59,200 bases of DNA from Oscillospiraceae bacterium (GTDB lineage Bacteria; Bacillota; Clostridia; Oscillospirales; Oscillospiraceae): positions 1 through 59,200 of the forward strand of contig JAFZDL010000081.1 in NCBI GenBank assembly GCA_017561205.1. Direction: 5' to 3'. A model generated the notes under the pieces. That model did not search any database and was not told where the DNA came from. It saw only the letters and a program-made list of their open reading frames with translations. Shown here one piece after another: positions 5,376 through 13,142 of this stretch (the first letter of the stretch is position 1; the number at the start of each line of letters is the position of its first letter). The translations under genes were made by a program, and so were the position numbers.

Positions 5376-8084
5376 TTAACCAACTGCTTCGATAGTGATT
5401 GTCCATCTCACATTGTCATCAGCATTGATTTCTAAATATCCTCCATTTAGTGGTCCGTTAAATGGTTGCATTTTTTCAAGCGATAATTTATCGGAAAACA
5501 GACTTTCTATCCAATATGCAGCATTATCACCATTGGAATATTTCAAATATACATAAAAACTACCGCCCCATTTTCCATCAATCGAAGATGCCTTTCCTGT
5601 AACAACAAAATTGCCACTAGGAACAGTTATATTTCGTATGGTTTTAAATCCACTACCAGAATAGGTTAGAGTTTTAAATGTAACCGTACCACATCTCGAA
5701 CACTTCGTTCCACCTGTACTATGACCGAGAGCACTACCAGAGGTTTGTCCACAAGTCTTACACTTCTTTGCTTCTGTGCAGGTAGCAGAGGAATAGTTAT
5801 GACCAGTTGCTTTAATATCATCACGATAACTATGGTCGCAAGTGGAGCACTTATAATCCTTGAAACCGCCTGCTTCACAAGTGGCATTCTTGGAATTGAC
5901 CACCTTGTAGTCGTGCTTACCAGTTGCTTTCAGGTCTTCACGATATGTCTGTCCGCAACCACCGCACTTGAAGTCTTTATATCCGTCCTTGACACAGGTA
6001 GCATTTTCGGAAGCGGTGACTTCGTAATTGTGTAAGTGAATGAGTTCGGCACTATCCTTGTAATCTTTTATCTGCTCGAACAAGGCATTTGCTTCGTCCC
6101 ATTTCTTTTCTGCTCTCAAAGCGGTTGCTTGAATATACAAGCATTCCTTTGCCTTTTCGGGAGCATCCTCGAAGTTGCCGAGTTTGCTGTAAATATCGTA
6201 AGCAGCAGAGTAATTCTGCTCGGCAAACAAGGCTTCCGCCTTGTTGTAATTGCTTCTCGGAAGAATGAATCCGAAGAAGATTACGGAGAAGAGGACAACC
6301 ACAGTAAGAACCAGCAAAGTGATTTTTGTAATTGTTTTTTTCTTTCGCTTCTTGGCGGCAATTGCTTCGTTCTCGGCATAAATTAACCGTTCGCAATTAT
6401 CAATCTGTACGGCAGCATCCTTATAATCTCTGATAGAACCAAACCCGTCGATTGCTTTTTGAAGAACGGCAATACGGTTGTCAGAGTTAGAGTTCATCAG
6501 TTTCAAAGACTTTTGATAGACAACTTCTTTCTTGGCCACTTCCGCTTTGTCAGAGCAGAGAGCAGATAAGTGTCGGGCATCTTCGAACTCCGAAATGCTA
6601 TCGAATAACTTCTTCGCTGCGATAAAGTCATCTGCCGTAGTACCAGCATTCATTTTTGCAACCGCTTGGGTATATACCGCTTTTGACTGCTGATACTGTG
6701 CTTCTTTTCGAGCTGATTCAGCCTTATCGGCACAAAGAATGGAGAGTTGCTTTGCATCGGCATAATGAGGGATGGTATCAAACAACCGCTTCGCAGACAG
6801 GAAATCATCCTCATAAATGCCGTCGTTCATTTTGGAAACCGCTTGGTCATAAATAGATTTCACACTATTCTTCTTAACTGCTTCGGCATATCCTTCAAGG
6901 GTTGCCTTCAATTGCGGGTTAGCAAAACGAACCGCTTTCTCATAGTTAGGAGAATGGTCAAAACTATCATCGAGTCGTGCCAAGTCTTCCTGCCTCTTAA
7001 CACCGCATTCAATGAGCAGTTTGGCAACATATATCATCGGGTGCTTCGGAGCCGTAGCGACCACTTGCTCTAACAATTGGTTTGCTTTCTGAATGTTGCC
7101 ATCCTCAATAAGAAGTAAGGCATAGTCGATAGTCGCCTCAATGCTGGTGCCACCACTTGCGGTGTTTTCCTTTTTGTCGGTTGTTTTACCAGCAGAAAGT
7201 ATTTTCTTGATGCCGTGTGTCAAGTCCTGCATGAATCCAAGTTTGGACATATCCTGTGCCTGCAAGTGGGAGAACTCTTCGGGCAGGTCGTAGGGGTCCA
7301 TATCACGGTATGCGGGAATGAGAGTGTTCCTGGCACCATTGCGGATAAGGGAGAGATATCTGCTCCATTCGTTCTTTACCCAAACAGCATTGAAGTGTTC
7401 AGGTTTGGTACCGAGCACAACCATAACCTTTGCGGAGTTGAGTGCAGCAAAGATAATCGGTTCATACTCCTGACCGAGTTTGTCTTCAAGTGTAATACGG
7501 GAGAAGAATACTTTGTAACCTTCACGGGTAAGTTCGTTATAAAGTTCGGTTGCGAGAACACTGTCTTGGGTTCTGCGGCCATTGGCATCGGTTTCCTTAT
7601 AACAGATAAACACATCAAACGGGTCTTCCGATTGAGATACTTCCAGAATGCCTTTTTGAATGCTGTCTATCTGTTCTGCTTCCTGCTCATAAATTGCTTT
7701 TTGAGTGTCATCCGCATACAGAATAGCGGACTTATAGTCCTCATCCGAGAAGATGGAAGTATATTGTGCTCGGTTAATAGTAGGAATACGACGGCGAGTA
7801 GCAGGGTCTTCTACATACTCAATACCATAACGGCAGAGAACGATAGACCAGTATGCTTCACTGTCACTCCTATCCTCGCTTAATATTTGCTCGTAAATGC
7901 TTAATGCCTTGTCATAATCATTGTTCCTACGGAAATGATTTGCTCGGTCATAAAGGTTTGAAATTCGCTCGTCAGACAGTCTTGGCAGGGTTTGCTTCGT
8001 GCCGCAATACTGACATTCAACTACGGTCGTACCTGCGACTATTTCAAGACTGCCTCCGCACATTTTACACTTGAATATAGACAT
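5376..8084 (-). CDS. Zinc-ribbon / TPR / TIR-domain membrane protein
   Basis: 902 aa. In order: zinc ribbon (C6, C9, C24, C27), a TPR-like helical pair (about 40-90), a TIR domain (about 155-300: FDVFICYKETD, RITLEDKLG, VWVKNEW with E239 at the place of the NADase glutamate), helical TPR-like repeats (about 320-580), one membrane helix (about 590-615), another TPR pair, CxxC repeats (KCGGCGQ, KCSTCDH, KCKTCGQ, KCSRCG), and a beta-rich C-terminal domain. TIR domains of bacterial defence systems degrade NAD or make cyclic ADP-ribose signals. The TIR part should be cytoplasmic and the CxxC part outside. RBS AAGGGGTGA. This is the central gene of the operon and the likely effector. Confidence 0.8.
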   Translation of the reverse strand: MSIFKCKMCGGSLEIVAGTTVVECQYCGTKQTLPRLSDERISNLYDRANHFRRNNDYDKALSIYEQILSEDRSDSEAYWSIVLCRYGIEYVEDPATRRRIPTINRAQYTSIFSDEDYKSAILYADDTQKAIYEQEAEQIDSIQKGILEVSQSEDPFDVFICYKETDANGRRTQDSVLATELYNELTREGYKVFFSRITLEDKLGQEYEPIIFAALNSAKVMVVLGTKPEHFNAVWVKNEWSRYLSLIRNGARNTLIPAYRDMDPYDLPEEFSHLQAQDMSKLGFMQDLTHGIKKILSAGKTTDKKENTASGGTSIEATIDYALLLIEDGNIQKANQLLEQVVATAPKHPMIYVAKLLIECGVKRQEDLARLDDSFDHSPNYEKAVRFANPQLKATLEGYAEAVKKNSVKSIYDQAVSKMNDGIYEDDFLSAKRLFDTIPHYADAKQLSILCADKAESARKEAQYQQSKAVYTQAVAKMNAGTTADDFIAAKKLFDSISEFEDARHLSALCSDKAEVAKKEVVYQKSLKLMNSNSDNRIAVLQKAIDGFGSIRDYKDAAVQIDNCERLIYAENEAIAAKKRKKKTITKITLLVLTVVVLFSVIFFGFILPRSNYNKAEALFAEQNYSAAYDIYSKLGNFEDAPEKAKECLYIQATALRAEKKWDEANALFEQIKDYKDSAELIHLHNYEVTASENATCVKDGYKDFKCGGCGQTYREDLKATGKHDYKVVNSKNATCEAGGFKDYKCSTCDHSYRDDIKATGHNYSSATCTEAKKCKTCGQTSGSALGHSTGGTKCSRCGTVTFKTLTYSGSGFKTIRNITVPSGNFVVTGKASSIDGKWGGSFYVYLKYSNGDNAAYWIESLFSDKLSLEKMQPFNGPLNGGYLEINADDNVRWTITIEAVG

Positions 8085-8120
8085 CTCTTCACCCCTTGGA
8101 ATAGGAATATTCCATTTCGT

Positions 8121-8822
8121 TTATTTTAACAATTTGCACTTCTTGTTTCTGATATCAATGAGTGAAAGCAGTTCATCTGCAGTAGAGGTAGCAAGTTCGT
8201 AATCTTCGCCATTAACGGCATTCTCAAAATCAGAGAAACCGTTCTGGATTTTTTCTTCTACTTCAACAAGAACTGCATTGGACATCGGGTCAGAATAACG
8301 GACTGCTTCATATACCTTTTTGGCAAGTGCTTTCAGTTCGGTGGTCTTGGCAGTGTTCATCAGATGCTCTGCATCTACTGTGAGAGATTTCACGAAGAAT
8401 GTCTTAACCTTTACTCGTTGGTCGATGTCGGTAACAACCGATGCTGCAAATCCAGCCGAAAGAACCGCAATAGCAGTAATGGCAAGAACAAGCAGGCAAA
8501 AAATAATACCAATCCAGTTGGGCAAATTTGGAATTGCCATACAAGCAGTTCCTGCGATGAGCATGGCAATTAATCCAGCATAACTAATGGTAACAAGAGG
8601 AATGTTATAAAATACCTTTTGCTTATCGCTGGGTTTGAATGCGAAAAATGCACATACCAATTGACCGATGAAGGCAATTGTGATGAATATATATCCAACC
8701 CAGAAAGCACCGCCGAACTTGGTCATTCCGCCTGCTTCATTCGGTGTAACAAATACAATTACATTAAATAGGGCAAGGAATGTCGCCCAAATTATCGAGA
8801 AAAAACCAAATGTCTTTTTCAT
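8121..8822 (-). CDS. Four-helix membrane protein with cytoplasmic helical tail
   Basis: 233 aa from ATG 8822, chosen because GGAGGTATAGCA precedes it; the longer frame to 8855 would overlap the upstream gene. Four hydrophobic helices lie in residues about 5-130 (IIWATFLALFNVIVFV, VGYIFITIAFIGQLVCAFFAF, YAGLIAMLIAGTACM, IGIIFCLLVLAITAIAVLSAGF). A soluble charged helical domain of about 100 residues follows. No known family is recognised. Gaps of 29 and 36 bases to its neighbours place it in the operon, where it probably provides the membrane component for the SPFH and zinc-ribbon proteins. Confidence 0.65.
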   Translation of the reverse strand: MKKTFGFFSIIWATFLALFNVIVFVTPNEAGGMTKFGGAFWVGYIFITIAFIGQLVCAFFAFKPSDKQKVFYNIPLVTISYAGLIAMLIAGTACMAIPNLPNWIGIIFCLLVLAITAIAVLSAGFAASVVTDIDQRVKVKTFFVKSLTVDAEHLMNTAKTTELKALAKKVYEAVRYSDPMSNAVLVEVEEKIQNGFSDFENAVNGEDYELATSTADELLSLIDIRNKKCKLLK

Positions 8823-8851
8823 TGCTATACCTCCGCTTACGATAGGAAAAA

Positions 8852-10207
8852 TCATCTATCCATGGTTAATTTAGATTTGATTGATTGCTTTTCTCTGTCT
8901 AAATCTTGAATTTGTTTCTTTAAAGGGGTCAATTCCTTTTCAATAGGAGCCAATTCTTCATTTACCGAAGCAATCAATTCATTCCGTTGATTTTTGGCAA
9001 TAACATCTAATCTGGCTCTTTCCGAATCAAGTGCTTGAACTTCTTCCATTATTGCTTTTTTTCGTTTACCTGCAAATAACCCCAAACTTTCTCGTTCTTT
9101 AAGCAATGCACTTCTCTTTTCGGACAAAACTCGTATTTCGGCATCGATGGGTACAGGATTATTCTTTTTCTTGCTAATATTATTATATTGAATGTCTAAA
9201 CGGCTTGCATTTTCCTTTAACGGTTTTAATTCGTCTTCAATTTCAGAAAGCCTTGCTTCTAGTTGTGCTTTTTCTTCGGCATGTTCGGCCCAGTATTTTT
9301 CAATTCTTTCTTCTTTTTCTTTTCGTGCTTTTTCTGCCTGTTTTTTCTCAAAATTAGACTTCCAAGTTTGCAAATTGCTTTTTGCTTTATTTATAGCAGC
9401 ACTCAATTCATTTCGAGCAGTAATTGTCTTATAATCGGGAGACACATTTTCAATAACATCCTCGTAAATCTGCCAGAAGGAGTTATATTTACTTCCCGTC
9501 TTAATGGAAAAAGAAGCATTCATATTGCTAACCGTGGTATTACCAAGACTAATAATCGTATTAATAAGATTAGTTAGGCCTTCCTTATCCTCATAATGCT
9601 CATAAGCGGTCTCATCCATCATATTAAGGTTAAACTTGATAAGTTCGCTTATCAAACATTCTCTTTCATAAAACTCTCTTGCCGCACTAACCACTTCACC
9701 AGCGAATTCGTTGGCATGATTTACAATTAAATTGGAAACTGCTTGTATCCAGTTAAACAATTCAACAGTCATTGCTAACTTTCCGTCAGCCTTCAATTTG
9801 TCAGTCTGCTCTTCATCGGTTAAAAGTAGTTTGGTTGCATCGACAATACCACCTAGAACCTCTGAAACACGAATGTTGGCAAGATTGGATTGCCATCCCA
9901 AACACATTCCTTTTCTGAATGTTGCAAACCAATAATCAACCTTTTTCTCCAAAATTTTACAATAATATGTATATGCTTCTTCGTAATTACTATTTCCGTA
10001 GGCAGTGCTTGCCATTGTTTCCCAATTGCCGATTTGTTCTTGAACGGCATCCGTATCGTCAATTTTAACCGTGCCCGTAATTTCTTGAACCTTTGCTTTA
10101 ACTCTATCCTTGGTATGTTTCATTCCACAACTTTCACAGACGGCAAAGTCACCACTTGCATCCATAGAGAGTTGACCACCGCAAATATCACAAATTAATG
10201 CTGCCAT
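8852..10207 (-). CDS. Zinc-ribbon protein with TPR-like and long coiled-coil regions
   Basis: 451 aa. The N-terminal zinc ribbon (C6, C9, C24, C27) is followed by a TPR-like segment (about 60-105, YGNSNYEEAYTYYCKILEKK) and a helical middle. A long charged coiled coil (about 275-451) is rich in E, K and L and contains AGKRKKAIMEEVQAL. There is no membrane segment. RBS AAGGAGAAAAAG. It is encoded 22 bases after the SPFH gene. The design suggests a cytoplasmic scaffold or PspA-like coiled-coil partner recruited through the zinc ribbon; partner identity is inferred. Confidence 0.6.
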   Translation of the reverse strand: MAALICDICGGQLSMDASGDFAVCESCGMKHTKDRVKAKVQEITGTVKIDDTDAVQEQIGNWETMASTAYGNSNYEEAYTYYCKILEKKVDYWFATFRKGMCLGWQSNLANIRVSEVLGGIVDATKLLLTDEEQTDKLKADGKLAMTVELFNWIQAVSNLIVNHANEFAGEVVSAAREFYERECLISELIKFNLNMMDETAYEHYEDKEGLTNLINTIISLGNTTVSNMNASFSIKTGSKYNSFWQIYEDVIENVSPDYKTITARNELSAAINKAKSNLQTWKSNFEKKQAEKARKEKEERIEKYWAEHAEEKAQLEARLSEIEDELKPLKENASRLDIQYNNISKKKNNPVPIDAEIRVLSEKRSALLKERESLGLFAGKRKKAIMEEVQALDSERARLDVIAKNQRNELIASVNEELAPIEKELTPLKKQIQDLDREKQSIKSKLTMDR

Positions 10208-10229
10208 TTTCTTTTTCTCCTTTTTTATA

Positions 10230-11360
10230 TTATAATATTTCGGAAAGCAACTTTGCTTTCATACTATTGAACTCTTCTTCGGAGAGCATTCCTGCTTCCT
10301 TCATCATTGTCAGTTTGTCAACCTTGGCCTTAAATGCTGCCATATCATCAACAGGAGCAGCAGGGGTTACAGGAGCAGTGGCAGAATTCATCGCATCGTT
10401 CATCATTCCGCCAACCATACCGCCAACGGCACCGCCGACACCTGCCATTGTTCCAAAACCAACACCCATATTCGTAAACTCACCAACCGCCTCGTTCTGG
10501 GCAACCTTTTCAGCAACATCGAAACCTCTCTCTTGCTGGTAGGTGTAACCTTCCTGTGCTCGTTTGGTTGCCTGTGCTCTCGAATCAATAACGGTTTTCT
10601 GTGCTTCGGTTTCTGCATTGATAATCTCGGTCTGCTGACGAAGTTTTGCTTCGGCAATGTCGGCATATTGACGGAAGTGCAGTTCCTTAAACTTTTCATA
10701 CTGTATGTCACCATCTGGCTTAACGATAGTAGTCACAAAGAACTGTTCGAGTGCCACACCATAATCTGCAAAATCGCCTACAAGAAGGTTCTTGATGGCA
10801 TTGGAGAACATAGTGAGGTTCTCGTCAATCTCAAAGATGTTAATGCTATTGGTCTTCATAACCTGTGCAATATAAGTCTTCACACGGGTCATCAGGAAGG
10901 AACGGAAGTAATTGGTCAACTGCTGTTGTCCAAGATAACTTTCGGTACCAACCAATTTCAGAAGAAGTTTTCTGCTATCTTCGGCACGGAGAGACATCTC
11001 ACCAGATGCACCGATAGAAAGTGGGAAGCCGTAAGTAGGTTCTATATACTGAACACGGGAGTCAGTGCCCCATTTAATGTTCATCTGCTCGGTCTTGTTG
11101 ATAAAATAAACCTCGCAATGGAACGGTGTTTTATCGTCTGTTGCCTTGTTGAGCACCTTGCCGATAAGGGGAATGTTCTGTGTTTCAAGAGTATAGCGAC
11201 CCGCACCGAACATATCGAGTGCCTGACCATTCATAAAGAAGATTGCTTCCTGGCTCTCGTGAACAATCAACTGGGTGAGGTAATTAAAGTCCTCACAGGG
11301 GTGTTTCCAAATAAAGGTGCTATTGTCACCTTCGTATTTAATTATGTCTGCTATTTTCAT
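10230..11360 (-). CDS. SPFH/Band-7 domain protein with C-terminal SHOCT (YdjI-like)
   Basis: 376 aa. The N-terminal two thirds match the YdjI-type SPFH proteins annotated as virion-core-like (FIWKHPCEDFNYLTQLIVHESQEA, ALDMFGAGRYTLET, NYFRSFLMTRVKTYIA), followed by a helical AE-rich tail (about 235-285). Next come a glycine-rich segment (about 290-320) and a C-terminal SHOCT motif (KLTMMKEAGMLSEEEFNSMKAKLL). SPFH proteins form membrane-associated oligomeric scaffolds. In B. subtilis YdjI works with PspA and YdjGH in membrane stress. RBS TAGGAGGAAG. It is the second gene of the operon, 33 bases after the RHH gene. Confidence 0.85.
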   Translation of the reverse strand: MKIADIIKYEGDNSTFIWKHPCEDFNYLTQLIVHESQEAIFFMNGQALDMFGAGRYTLETQNIPLIGKVLNKATDDKTPFHCEVYFINKTEQMNIKWGTDSRVQYIEPTYGFPLSIGASGEMSLRAEDSRKLLLKLVGTESYLGQQQLTNYFRSFLMTRVKTYIAQVMKTNSINIFEIDENLTMFSNAIKNLLVGDFADYGVALEQFFVTTIVKPDGDIQYEKFKELHFRQYADIAEAKLRQQTEIINAETEAQKTVIDSRAQATKRAQEGYTYQQERGFDVAEKVAQNEAVGEFTNMGVGFGTMAGVGGAVGGMVGGMMNDAMNSATAPVTPAAPVDDMAAFKAKVDKLTMMKEAGMLSEEEFNSMKAKLLSEIL

Positions 11361-11393
11361 TTCTGCTTCCTCCTATACAAAATGGTTTGTTAA

Positions 11394-11585
11394 TCAGTAT
11401 TCTTTGATTTCTAAATTATCAACAGCAAAGGCAAGGCACTTCTGAATTACTTCATTTCTTGTTCTGCCTGTTTCCTCGGCAATCGCATCCAGTTTCTTTA
11501 CCAGTTCGTCTGGCAATCGAATAGATACCACGGTAGAATCACCTCTATACTTCTTGGAAGAAATAATCAATTTTTCATTCGGCAT
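11394..11585 (-). CDS. Ribbon-helix-helix (CopG/Arc-type) regulator, 63 aa
   Basis: The core VVSIRLPDELVKKLDAIAEETGRTRNEVIQKCL is a textbook RHH DNA-binding domain: the beta strand SIRLP, then two helices around TGRTRNEV. It is the first gene of the minus-strand operon. A dyad lies inside its promoter spacer (11626-11639), so autorepression of the whole SPFH/TIR operon is likely. RBS AAGGAG. It could alternatively be the antitoxin-like member of the system. Confidence 0.8.
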   Translation of the reverse strand: MPNEKLIISSKKYRGDSTVVSIRLPDELVKKLDAIAEETGRTRNEVIQKCLAFAVDNLEIKEY

Positions 11586-11620
11586 AATACTTCTCCTTTT
11601 GATATAAATCTACATTTTCC

Positions 11621-11650
11621 ATTATATTACAAATGTAATGTATTTGTCAA
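11621..11650 (-). promoter_or_regulatory. Operon promoter with dyad operator in the spacer
   Basis: Minus strand: TTGACA (11650-11645), an 18-base spacer, then TATAAT (11626-11621). The spacer contains the perfect dyad ATTACA-TT-TGTAAT (11639-11626), ideally placed for an RHH dimer pair. It drives the gene at 11394-11585 and probably everything down to 3705. Confidence 0.75.
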
Positions 11651-11687
11651 CGATTGTCGTAAAAAGTTTTGAAAAAGTTTGATTTTC

Positions 11688-11716
11688 TTGCAATTTTGAT
11701 AGAAAGTAATTATATT
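11688..11716 (+). promoter_or_regulatory. Promoter (TTGCAA - 17 - TATATT)
   Basis: Plus-strand promoter-like sequence directed away from the RHH operon promoter and into the structured region ending at the terminator 12000-12036. Confidence 0.55.
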
Positions 11717-11722
11717 ATGGGC

Positions 11723-12036
11723 AGGTGGAATTAATCCTCCTTAATAATTTTTATAAAATAAATGGTTTCGATGTGCTCCACAGTCATAATGTGAAAAATA
11801 AATGTCTTCGCAGACACGGATGGGATTGCAGCACACCGAGCAGTTCCATCCGTCCTGCTTGCTTTATAAATAAAAATTAAAGCCCTTGTGCAAAGTTAGT
11901 TATATGTAGCAAAATCGGCAGAAATAGATAGACTTGCACATTGCATCGTCTGTCTCTTCTGCCTCCTTCTTTATGTATAAGTAAAAAATGCCTAGGAAAG
12001 CGACCGTAACATCCCCTGTTGCGGTCGTTTTTCTTT
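11723..12036 (+). ncRNA. Candidate structured noncoding RNA, about 310 nt
   Basis: Between a promoter and a terminator there are three stems. They are TGTCT/AGACA with a TCGC loop (11803-11816), ACGGATGG/CCATCCGT (11816-11853), and GGCAGAAATAGATAGAC paired with GTCTGTCTCTTCTGCC (11917-11963). The loop of the last (TTGCACA, 11934-11940) is complementary to TGTGCAA at 11887-11893, allowing a 7-bp pseudoknot. It ends with GCGACCG/CGGTCGT and a T run (12000-12036). I cannot match it to a known RNA class. It is transcribed divergently from the TIR/SPFH operon and towards the 3' end of the SLOG gene. Confidence 0.5.
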
Positions 12037-12040
12037 TGAA

Positions 12041-12544
12041 TCAGACGAGCATATCGTTAGTTTCAAAAATCACCTTATCCAGTTTTGCGGCATATTTCTT
12101 CGCCTCAAATGCTCCGCCGTGGTCACGACGAACATAGGTTACAATGAAATCGCTGTTTTCGACCATCCATCTATTTCTCTTGGTGATTGCCGACTTTGGA
12201 TGCACACCAGCAAGGATGTCGGGAATAACAACATCATCATAGGTGTACTCATAGTACTCCTTATTGGTATTAAGTTCATTGGAGAAATAAGGTTTGATAA
12301 GTATAAGTTTGATGTCGGGGTATTTTCGTTTCAGACCACGAACAGCAGCGGAGAAACTTCCGTCAAAGTTTCCCATTCCACCCGTCCAGAACTCCACGAC
12401 CCCTTGGTTAAGTATTAAGTCTTCAAGCAACTCCGATAATACACGAGAAAAATCCTTATAAGTTTCCCGATGCCCGAAGCAAGTGCATATTTTGTTTTCT
12501 ATTTTAAACCCTTCTTTCAGGATAAGTTTTCGATAACAGAACAT
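12041..12544 (-). CDS. SLOG-family (YpsA/DUF1273-like) nucleotide-binding protein
   Basis: 167 aa as read from ATG 12544. Motifs follow the YpsA-like SLOG fold: CTCFGHRE near the N-terminus, WTGGMGNFDGSFSAAVRGLK (glycine-rich Rossmann loop), YPDIKLILIKPYF, NRWMVENSDFIVTYVRRDHGGAFEA. SLOG domains bind nucleotides; in Thoeris the SLOG part of ThsA senses the TIR-made cyclic ADP-ribose. Here it lies on the same strand just upstream of a TIR operon. The start is uncertain: the -10 box (12554-12549) is so close that ATG 12544 would be at the transcript end. An alternative start is inside, just before ENKICTCFGHR. Confidence 0.65.
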   Translation of the reverse strand: MFCYRKLILKEGFKIENKICTCFGHRETYKDFSRVLSELLEDLILNQGVVEFWTGGMGNFDGSFSAAVRGLKRKYPDIKLILIKPYFSNELNTNKEYYEYTYDDVVIPDILAGVHPKSAITKRNRWMVENSDFIVTYVRRDHGGAFEAKKYAAKLDKVIFETNDMLV

Positions 12545-12548
12545 CTAT

Positions 12549-12578
12549 ATTATACAGTTTCTGATTATAAAACACAAG
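12549..12578 (-). promoter_or_regulatory. Promoter of the SLOG gene (extended -10)
   Basis: Minus strand TTGTGT, 17 bases, TGTATAAT. Predicted transcription start is about 12542, overlapping the first ATG, which implies a leaderless message or a downstream start. Confidence 0.5.
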
Positions 12579-12627
12579 TGGGTTAAAATATTTCTATAAG
12601 AAAACCTTACAGATAGAAGGTGAAATC

Positions 12628-12987
12628 GTGTTTGATTTTGGGTTAAGACTTCGTGAACTTCGAGAAAAGCATAAACTCTCGCAAGAGCAGTTGGGCAGAC
12701 GGGTGGACAGGTCAAAGTCTGTTATAAGTAGTTATGAAAACAATCTAAAAATGCCTCCGTTAAGCATCCTTACGGATTTTGCCGTGATATTCAATGTCTC
12801 CCTCGATTACCTCGTGGGCATTGATAAAAACGAAATGGTCTCTATTGACGGTCTTACCGAACAGCAGAAGCAGGTGCTTCAAACAATCGTTTTTGAGTTT
12901 AGAGATAACTCTTCAAAAGGAGCAGGCCTTACCGACCGTCAGCAGGAAATACTCAATATTCTTATGAAAGAATTTTCAAAAAAGTAA
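12628..12987 (+). CDS. XRE-family transcriptional regulator, 119 aa
   Basis: The N-terminal helix-turn-helix is of Cro/CI type (LRELREKHKLSQEQLGRRVDRSKSVISSYENNLKMPPL, residues about 5-60), with SLDYLVGID closing the domain and a C-terminal helical tail for dimerisation. GTG 12628 is the start, behind AGAAGGTG. It is transcribed away from the SLOG gene with about 80 bases between, so it may control both directions and possibly excision functions. No peptidase domain is present. Confidence 0.85.
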   Translation: MFDFGLRLRELREKHKLSQEQLGRRVDRSKSVISSYENNLKMPPLSILTDFAVIFNVSLDYLVGIDKNEMVSIDGLTEQQKQVLQTIVFEFRDNSSKGAGLTDRQQEILNILMKEFSKK

Positions 12988-13104
12988 GTCGGTTGGACGG
13001 CAATTTTCTTGATTTTTAATGATAAGCAATATACTATTATCTATGGTAAGGGATTTTACCTACATTATAATCTTCTTTATATGTAAAATTTGTGGGATGA
13101 GAAA

Positions 13105-13142
13105 CGCCATCGGCACAACGTGCTCGATGGCGCTTTCTTTTT
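13105..13142 (+). terminator. Rho-independent terminator
   Basis: CGCCATCG-gcacaacgtgct-CGATGGCG followed by CTTTCTTTTTAT. It serves the XRE gene or a short transcript from the TATAAT near 13066; it abuts the 3' end of the convergent gene at 13141. Confidence 0.8.

Larger units (their letters stand above)
11586..12040. other. 455-base intergenic region between the RHH gene and the SLOG gene
   Basis: It holds the minus-strand operon promoter (11621-11650) and, on the plus strand, a promoter, several strong hairpins and a terminator that together outline a noncoding transcript (11723-12036). No protein gene with a ribosome binding site is seen; the longest plus-strand frame inside is 23 codons. 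Confidence 0.6.

Noticed and set aside
11700-11875. Tiny frame of 23 codons (from ATG 11802) as a toxin peptide
   Set aside because: No RBS precedes it, and it lies across the stems of the candidate ncRNA. It is kept only as a possibility.
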